Translations under genes and position numbers: made by a program
Shown here: piece by piece, positions 56,680-64,000 of the stretch
Numbering within the stretch: position 1 is the stretch's first letter
Layout: each line of letters opens with the position of its first letter
Notes under the pieces: model-generated
Told to the model about the DNA's origin: nothing
Databases searched by the model: none
Seen by the model: only the letters and a program-made list of their open reading frames with translations
NCBI GenBank assembly: GCA_002900995.3
Contig: CM035312.1
Span: 2,802,418-2,866,417, forward strand
Direction of reading: 5' to 3'
DNA from: Ganoderma boninense
Lineage: Eukaryota; Basidiomycota; Agaricomycetes; Polyporales; Polyporaceae
DNA: 64,000 nt

Positions 56680-58174
56680 GGTGTGGTGGTTTCGGTGGTG
56701 GAGAGCTTGGGGAGGGGGTAGAGGCACTAGGGTAGATAGCGAAGCAACGGAAGGGGAGACCGAGGACGCCGGCGCTGATTGACAGGAAGATGCGAGACGC
56801 GAAGAAGCCCCGGTTCAAAGCCATATCTAGCCATACATCAATCACGAGAAAGGAATGACAGTTGAAGGAACGGAGGATCAACAGCTTCGTGGTGGCCTCG
56901 CAAGCGCGTGTTGTGGCTCAGTTTCGCTTCGGCCGCAGCAAAGAAGATGGAAGTAAGTAAGCTGGTTGGCAGTGTGAGAACGCAAGCGAAAAGAAAGATC
57001 CTCACTCAAAGAAATTCGCATACCGCTATATAGTTGCACTCGATTCATTCAGCTGATGATAGCTGTCAGGCTGTGGACAGTGAGAGCGATCGTGCTGTGG
57101 CACTTCCTTCCTCAGGCCACTGTGCGGGCGTAGTGCATGGACTTCCATCCACAAATCTGTGATCTAGATCAGTTAGTTCTACAGCGTCACGTCCTGAAAC
57201 GATCAACAGAACTTACATAGAGGAGCGCATCGAGCATAGCCTTGCCGCCCCGCGCTAGCTGATCAGACTGAGCCCCATGGGCCAATCTGGCTGAAACGAA
57301 CTTGCCTCAGGCTAGGTATCTCAGAATTACCCTAGCAGTGCTATAAGCTGGGGTATCTCCAAGCGTATATGGTAGGCTCAGGCGAAGCGAACTCCATTTT
57401 CTGAAGATATGGCAGGTCGGTGAGGGTCGCGATGCAAGTTGGACATGGCGGCGTTTACATAATCTCCCCCTCGCGATCATTCGGCGCTTCAAGATCAGGA
57501 TTGAATATTGAGTTCAACTCCAGCCGACCCCCGCGGCCATCTCAATCATGTCCGCAACCTTAACCTTTTAAATTCTAATCGTGTCACGAAATCTCAGTCT
57601 AATTCGACGTTTGCTACATATGTAGTATCCGAAACAGCGTTCCCCTGCTATGTAGTAGTATGCACTTACGAGTAGTGAAGTCGGATTCCCCAGGATAAGT
57701 TCGACTTTTTCTGTCAACCGGAACTTGAACTTGGTGGCCATGATGCGGCACAGCACAACATGATATACACGATGGAACCAACATGAACAATGTCGGAAAC
57801 AAGACCAGAAATAATAGTAACAAACGTTGTACAGCAAGGTATCATGATCCACAGGGTAGTATACGTATTAGTTGTAAGTAGTTTTCGATTCTACGGGTGT
57901 CCTAAGCCTCGCACCAACCACGTCCCTGCCAGTGCTCGAGGGATCCTTGTCATCTTTCATCATGCAACGTGAGGATCAGGAAGTACAACTCCGGGCCATG
58001 AAGGATCCGTATCTACCTTACGAAACGTGCTGGTCTTCCCGAACGAGTATCCAGTAATAAGCGGGTGTTCCGGACCAGCCGGGAAAACGTCGATTACTTT
58101 CGCAGCAGAGGATTGAGTTGACAATTGACATATAGCCCACCGTCCCGCCGTCAACAGCGACCCGGGGGCCGAAG
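56680..58174. other. No supported gene
   Basis: A minus-strand frame starting at 57740 (MATKFKFRLTEKVELILG, followed by a GTAAGT donor) may be a first exon, but no partner exon was found. The rest shows nothing recognisable. Confidence 0.35.
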
Positions 58175-59461
58175 TTAATAGGTGGCGTCCGGGTCGAACA
58201 CGAACGAGGCGTCGAAGTCGGCTATGCCAGCGGCAAGGAGACAGAGGGACACGTCCGGGTAACCAGCGGCTGCGTCCCAGTCTACCACGAGGGGAAATGG
58301 TCTCCAGTGATCAGACGATCCTGAGTCCGCCAGAGGCGACGAGTACCCTCCTAGGTTCGAGTGGATTGTCGTATCAGGGATTGTCGGCACCGACGGTACC
58401 AGTGGAGGCAGCGCGAACTGATCGGACTCCAGCGGCTTCAAGAGCGGTTCGGATCGTGGGTGCGCCGGCACAAGCGGCGGGGCGATGGTAGCTTGAAGGG
58501 TTGAACTTGGAGGTCCTGGGGCTGGTAGTGCGGGAGCGATGATGTTCTGGTCGAGCCGTCGCCTGCGACGCCTAAGGGACTGTGCAAGCAGGGGGAGCAC
58601 TGGAGACGACCAGCCCTCCGACTCTTCTGGGAATGCCGACGAAACCTTGACGAAGCCGTAGTTGAACGGATTCAGGGAGGGGGAATTGCTGTCCGTTGAC
58701 GAACCAGATGGCGACAAGGCAGGCGTCGCCGTTGCGGGCGTCGTAACCGGAATAGAGGGCGGCGCGCCAGACGGGCCGGGCCTCATAGGGCAGTCGCGAG
58801 CAAGCCCGTGGGTGTCGAGGTACGAGTCGGCGCGCGCGGTCTTCCCACAATATTTGCAGCAGATCTCGTACGTCCCGACATGTTGCGCGCGGACATGCTT
58901 GCCCATGTTGTCAGGTAGCAGGCGCGCCGTGCATCCGTTCCACCGACACCTCACAGGGCCTGCGCCATTGCGATCGCGAAGCATCTCCTGGCGATGCTTC
59001 TTAGCGTGGGCCGTCCACGCCCCGGCACAAAAGCTCTCTGTGCACGCTCCCCACCTGCAGCGGACCACCGCATTAGGAGCCGTAGTCGAGACGTCCTCTT
59101 CAGGATCCAGCTCCTTTTCCTTTGGTTTAGGCTGCCCACGGGAAGTGAACCGTCTTGCCTTTTTTTGGGGAGGGCCTGCCAGCGACACGACGGTCTGCAC
59201 AAAGGTCTGGTCGGGGGAGGGGATGCTGAGAAGAGAAGCGGCAGGGGTGGGGAACGTGGTAGGAGAGAGGAACGTGGTATTGGAAGAGGGAGGAGCGAGA
59301 TTGAAGATTCTGGTTTTGATGTCAGAGAGGGTCTAATCAGGTAACATGTGAGAAGAAACGTACTCCTGCTCCGTACACGCTGCGGGCGCTGGGATGTGAT
59401 ACTCGCTCCAGCCCTCAGAACAAGATGGGAAAACGGCGTAAGGAGAAGTCGTGAAGTCCAT
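58175..59461 (-). CDS. CRW-type C2H2 zinc-finger protein 1
   Basis: Exon 1 is MDFTTSPYAVFPSCSEGWSE (59461), joined by GA/gtacg...ccag/A to IFNLAPPSSNTTFLSP. A basic stretch (KKARRF) follows. Three fingers come next: VRCRWGACTESFCAGAWTAH...H, VRCRWNGCTARLLPDNMGKH...H, and CCKYCGKTARADSYLDTHG. The remaining 200 residues are Pro/Ser-rich with an RRRRRR patch and end SFVFDPDATY. This layout (CRWxxC fingers, low-complexity tail) is common among Agaricomycete-specific regulators. DNA binding is likely but targets are unknown. It is intact at about 400 residues. A related gene lies at 62268 on the other strand. Confidence 0.85.
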
Positions 59462-61324
59462 GTTCAAAGCTATCGGAAAATGGTCAGCGCCGCTGTGCCT
59501 GGGTTCGAAAGGTGCACAACCACAGGGAAAATACTCACGTGTTAGAGTGTAAAAAGTGGATCCTCAATAGGAATGGATTGAAGAGAATCGCAGATAGGGC
59601 GTCCGTATGGAGGCAGGGAGCTTTCGGGAGCAGACCGAGATGAAGTAGGTAGGGATATGGTGGCTGGAACGCACCTCTCAGTGTTTTATGTACGCTCCGG
59701 GTAGGAATGACGAGTCCTCGCCATGAGGCAAGACTCAGGTCTCGAACACGCTGAAGGATTCGAAGGCCCTTTGACATTGCTCGTCTGGCCATTTCTGTCC
59801 TTTGTGCTTTACGAGTTGCTAGGAAGAGGGACGAGATACCACGGAAATGAACGCAGCCGGGCGTCTCCATCCTCGATCCTGTCCAAGCCGCCGGTTCGCT
59901 TTGATGGCGGGAAAGGTACCGCTTTGTTTCCACATATCTGTCGAAGCACGGCTTAGCATCCTCACGTCATGGCGAAGGACTGCTCTCGAACCTTGATGCT
60001 TCGATTCCCTCGCCTGGCGAGAGTGCATTCGCTGGCAGGCACGGTTTGCGGTGGAAGAGCGCGGGTCGCTCCAAAGCGTGATCTGTGGGATCGGTTGTCC
60101 TCTATTATGCCACACGGGAGTGATATTTCGGGCACCTCTTGAATGATTCTTCCACTGCGGCCGTCTTTGTAGTGAAGCGCGCCGATGCTGATTGTTGGCT
60201 AACGCATCGTTCATGCACTGTGTGTAGCAGGGATGAACACCCTGAGCGGCCCTCGCACTGGAAATTGATTGTCAGAATTTTTTAGCTATGTTCGAAACAG
60301 GAAGCGACGAGATTTACCCCCATAAGAAACCCATAACGGGCACATGAGGAGCAGGTCCCCGGGCTGCCGTGGACGTGAGCCAGCAGACGTCGCTACCGCA
60401 GCTGACGACCAGCCGATGTTCTGGAACACAACACCGGCGAATGTCTTCTTTGGACAGAAACGGGGTCTTTCGGTCCTTGTATATCAATTTTTCATGGCTT
60501 TGGATCACTCTGGCGCATTTAGATGCCCCGCCCCGCGCTATCACATCATCCGAGGCGCCGATCTGTGCGAAAAGAAGCCTTACACTGGCAAAATACATTG
60601 TAACCAAAGTCGCGGAATTCCTTCAAGACGTTTTGGATCTAAATATCGAGGAGGGGGATTGCACTGGTCCAACTGTCCAACCGACTCCTACGATGCCTTG
60701 GTTGAACTTGCGGCCTCAAACGGAACGGCTGATAGGGAGCAGAATGACGTCAGTAGGAGGTATGACTCAACAGAAACGAATGAAGAGGTCGAGACTAGCG
60801 AGTTGAACATCGTCGCCACCTTCCGACTGGCTGCCCGCTCACCGCGACCAGTGAGTCGAACAATTCTGCGATCTGGCACTCGCCCTTCTTGGGAACAGCC
60901 ACAGCGCTTCGAAATTCGGCATTCTCCGTCAATCTGCGTCGCGATCGGCTATTGTTCCTGCCCCCGCGTGAAGCCCATAGCACTTCCCTCTTACCGCCTG
61001 TTCTTGCTATCATCACCTCCAGACTCGACATTGAGCGGGAATATAACACCACTGCCTCAAAGCACAAACACGTATGAGGTACGTGCTACGTGTTGTGTCT
61101 GGTAATCGATTTCGCACGGTGCAGTGCCAGAGTCGGGCAGCGGTGACGAGACTGCCACCCTCGCATGAATACAATAACGCTCACAGGCTTATTGTAGAGG
61201 ATGCCGCAGATTGTGTGAGATTTTCCAGGAACATCCGTCTTGCCGATTCAACAGACGCCTTACGCTTGGCTCCTGTGGAACGACAAAGCACTGTATCAGG
61301 GTCAGAGAAGCTTACCGTAGCCCA
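59462..61324. other. No supported gene; long unrecognised frames
   Basis: Plus-strand frames at 60344-61105 (253 codons) and 60369-60806 overlap. The second contains KYIVTKVAEFLQDVLDLN, which looks helical, but neither shows a family motif or convincing splice partners. A real gene here is possible. Confidence 0.35.
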
Positions 61325-61616
61325 CACGACGTGCAAACGCTTATTTCTAGTTCCAGGAAGTGGATCAGAAACCCGACGGCGGTCTATCGTTTCCGGCTAT
61401 ACTTCTTGGCGATATCCGAACAAATAACATTTTGCATTCCTGTGGGCATTTCCTGGGTTCAGGCGTCCCAGAAAAGGCAACTGAAGATTTCCGAGGCGCA
61501 AACATGGTTCCGAGATGAAGCATTTCCTGTATGCAGTAGGGCAAAGGACTTCACTTTTGTCCAAAGCGAGTCCTTTGTGGAGAAATGTATTTAGAGAATT
61601 TCCTAGAATAGGACGC
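61325..61616 (+). repeat. Left arm of the foldback element
   Basis: 292 bp, from CACGACGTGC to TAGAATAGGACGC. No mismatch with the right arm was noticed by eye. Confidence 0.9.
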
Positions 61617-61738
61617 CAAAATTTCGGTATCATTTCCCATCTCAAGAAGCTTCATATTTCCTGACCATTTCCTGTCTAGGAATACACCACGTGTCTTCTT
61701 CAAAGGAAATTCGTTGAGAAATGATTTGCGGCCTCGTC

Positions 61739-62030
61739 GCGTCCTATTCTAGGAAATTCTCTAAATACATTTCTCCACAAAGGACTCGCTTTGGACAAAA
61801 GTGAAGTCCTTTGCCCTACTGCATACAGGAAATGCTTCATCTCGGAACCATGTTTGCGCCTCGGAAATCTTCAGTTGCCTTTTCTGGGACGCCTGAACCC
61901 AGGAAATGCCCACAGGAATGCAAAATGTTATTTGTTCGGATATCGCCAAGAAGTATAGCCGGAAACGATAGACCGCCGTCGGGTTTCTGATCCACTTCCT
62001 GGAACTAGAAATAAGCGTTTGCACGTCGTG
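61739..62030 (-). repeat. Right arm of the foldback element
   Basis: 292 bp reverse complement of the left arm, from GCGTCCTATTCTA to GCACGTCGTG. It ends 237 bp before the start codon of the zinc-finger gene at 62268. Confidence 0.9.
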
Positions 62031-62267
62031 CCACGGCCACCTTCACCGGCCCATTCAGAGCATGGCAAGTCCGATCAAATTTTGTCCAAGCGGGTAAGCA
62101 CAAAGCAAAGTTAGACTGTCACGTTGCAAGGTACTTGCAAAAGCGCCCACGTGCCCGGTGGTTAGGTCCGAGCGCAGGTACTTTCGAGCGCCATCTGCTG
62201 GTTCACACCTTCCGCACTTCCTTTCCGCACTCGTTGCACTATCGCTTGTCTTTCTATCGCATACAAC

Positions 62268-63207
62268 ATGAACCCAAATACCGTTATTACTGGGCGAAGG
62301 TGAAAGCATTTGCTCGCTCACTGCGAGAAAAGCTGTGGCTCACTCCTTTGTCCAACCGCAGTCAGACTCGGACTCACCCTAGCCCAGCTTCCCCTCAAGA
62401 CAACTTCAGTGTCTCCGACGGCTATGACCAGCAAGGGCTCCGCGTGCCAGCCTTGAGTTTTTCCGACCAAGAGTCATCTATCGCTCCACGGCGGCCGGAG
62501 TTTAACGGCTTCATCCGCGGTGTTAAGGAGTCCTCGTCCAACCACCGCCTGGAATCCGGGGTGAGCCTCTCGGTCATAGAGGCTTATTCATCCTCAACTT
62601 CTCAACGATTCCAACCCTCATCTGAAGGAGAGACCGTAGGATGCAGGTAAGCCTTCTATTGCTCTCCATTCCGCGACGGTCGTGCCCACACGAGGCCCAC
62701 ACCCTCTGCCCTTCCCCTAGTCCCAGTAACTTGGCCCTCATCTCAGCGCCATCCCTAAACCAAGGCATCTCTGGCCTGCCAAACCAGCCCACTACTCTTT
62801 CATCTGAGAGCGAAGATGTTACCACTTACGAGAAGCTCTATCCGGGGTTCGATCCGAAGCAAGACCTGGAAGTCAATCTGGCGAGCTGCATCACTATCTG
62901 CAGATGGGGAAACTGCCAGGGCGTTTGGTGTAGGCTCGACAAGATGTGGTGTGACCACATCTTTGGCGACTACAACACCCCAGAGGGCGCGTGGCACAAA
63001 GCGGAGATTCTCGCGCCGCACAATCAGCTCCCTGACCAGAAGGTGAAGTGCCTGTGGCGGAACTGCGAGCGAACCTTTCCTGTGGACGGAGCCGTCTACA
63101 CACCCTTTTGCAAGAGGGCTGGTATATTATACCAAGCGCTGTTGCAACAGGGCGGCAAGGCCCGGGCCTGGGGGAAGGCGGCCCAAAGCCGCCCGTGGCA
63201 CTACTAA
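62268..63207 (+). CDS. CRW-type zinc-finger-like protein 2
   Basis: The first exon is MNPNTVITGR (ATG 62268), with a 62 bp intron (CGA AG/gtgaaag...ccgcag/T CAG). The next exon reads SQTRTHPSPASPQDNFSVSDG and is Ser-rich. A second intron (TGC AG/gtaagcc...ccctag/T CCC) leads to SPSNLALISAPSLNQG. The C-terminal part has SCITICRWGNCQGVWCRLDKM and VKCLWRNCERTFPVDGAVYT, two CxWxxC finger starts like those of the gene at 58175. The His partners are unclear: the second finger runs into PFCKRAGILYQ, so the end may be frame-shifted or truncated. The role as a regulator is inferred. The foldback element lies in its upstream region. Confidence 0.65.
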
Positions 63208-64000
63208 TCAGGAATCGGACCGATCCACTTAACGGACAGCCTTATTAAGTGGTCCCCAGTGGATTTCAGTAGTTCTGAAAGTCCCTAGATAATTAGGTTC
63301 ATCTTCTAGGCCAGTGACCGCTCCAGTGACTCCAAGTCCATTCCAGTAGGGGAAAAGTAAGATCCATTCACTTAATGCTATTACGAACACTACACGTACG
63401 CTACCCCGAACTGCGTCGTATGACAAGCTACGTACTTAGCCAGCAGCACCAACCCACACCCGTCCAACCTTGCAGAGCCCAACCTGTCCAGCGCCCGCGC
63501 ATGTGTCATGCTCCCTCACCGAATCGTCAGTCTGAGCATTTGAGGCGCGCTTGTCGGTCGGAGTCCCTGCAGTACTAGATGTTACACCGGCTCTCGCCAC
63601 GAGGTGCGAATGGGACATACTTACCTGTCTATCAGACTCGCCGCTTCTGTGCTGCGGAGGGCGCTATAGGACTGCAAGAACCTCTGCACATTAGTCACTC
63701 CCAGTGTCCGAGTCCCTGCAGGGCGAGGGGAATCTACTCACTATTTCTCACGATAGCGTTTCGGAGCCCTCTACCAGCTCGCAAAAATGCAGCAGTGCTT
63801 ACAGGCTGCTTATCCAGGTCACTAGGGGAGAAAAAGCAACGCACCAGAGCGACGCACCTAGAAGCTTCGAGGCAGCGCCTCAATGCAGAACTCGTCGCTG
63901 TAACTCCGAGGTACGTAGTGTCAGATGGGGTGCGACTACAAAAAGCCGAGGAAAGTGAGCCCGGCGGGGATGTACCAGGGCAAGGGCATGGGGAATTTCT
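63208..64000. other. No supported gene
   Basis: Short frames only; nothing recognised up to the window end. Confidence 0.4.

Larger units (their letters stand above)
61325..62030. mobile_element. Foldback element with 292 bp terminal inverted repeats
   Basis: The left arm 61325-61616 and right arm 61739-62030 are reverse complements with no length difference: both ends give the same coordinate sum, 123355. The 122 bp spacer is 61617-61738. The ends read CACGACGTGCAAACG. CCA stands on both sides (61322-61324, 62031-62033), a possible 3 bp target duplication. The arms and spacer are rich in ATTTCCTG/CAGGAAAT words. An 87-codon frame is open in both arms with the same translation, but it resembles nothing known. 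No transposase is present. A library or assembly hairpin artefact is the main alternative. Confidence 0.75.

Noticed and set aside
60344..61105. 253-codon plus-strand frame
   Set aside because: Long, but without domain motif, start context or splice partners, and overlapped by another open frame of equal quality.
61325..62030. 87-codon frame present in both foldback arms as a gene
   Set aside because: Identical because the arms are identical; no homology recognised, and an open frame of this length can occur by chance.
1..64000. CRISPR arrays, bacterial operons or prophage
   Set aside because: The splice-site structure and gene families are fungal throughout; no direct-repeat/spacer array is present.

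Overview
The window is nuclear DNA from a filamentous basidiomycete, most likely an Agaricomycete such as a polypore. Almost every real gene is cut into short exons by GT-AG introns of about 50-60 bp. The recognisable families (adenylate-forming reductase, GH128, S10 peptidase, DUF6534-type membrane proteins, expansin-like DPBB proteins) are typical of that group. Gene models below were built by joining exons by eye from splice sites and reading frame; no search was run.

Left part (0-20 kb): exons of a DUF6534-like membrane protein; a complete adenylate-forming reductase (A domain, carrier, reductase); a Bem46-type alpha/beta hydrolase; a secreted protein with two dibasic-ended repeats; and a head-to-head pair of putative ER quality-control genes, a Cue1-like CUE protein (six short exons, easily missed) and a UBX/UAS protein of the FAF2/Ubx2 type. 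A decayed BTB gene follows.

Middle part (20-46 kb): one copy of an inverted segmental duplication (about 20.9-25.75 kb) carries a zinc-finger remnant and an FAD monooxygenase split by a 1.25 kb insertion. Next come two paralogues of the serine palmitoyltransferase small subunit. After them is a run of secreted or cell-wall genes: GH128, two expansin-like DPBB proteins and two serine carboxypeptidases that flank a multi-pass membrane protein.

Right part (46-64 kb): three same-strand copies of an unrecognised protein family surround the second copy of the duplication (about 47.46-51.07 kb, opposite orientation, without the insertion). Then come a C2H2 zinc-finger gene, a single-pass membrane protein and two genes with CRW-type zinc fingers. 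A foldback element with 292 bp arms sits just upstream of the last one.

Several otherwise convincing genes need a one-base correction, mostly in or next to C or G runs. This points to base-call errors in the assembly, though some copies also carry real decay.
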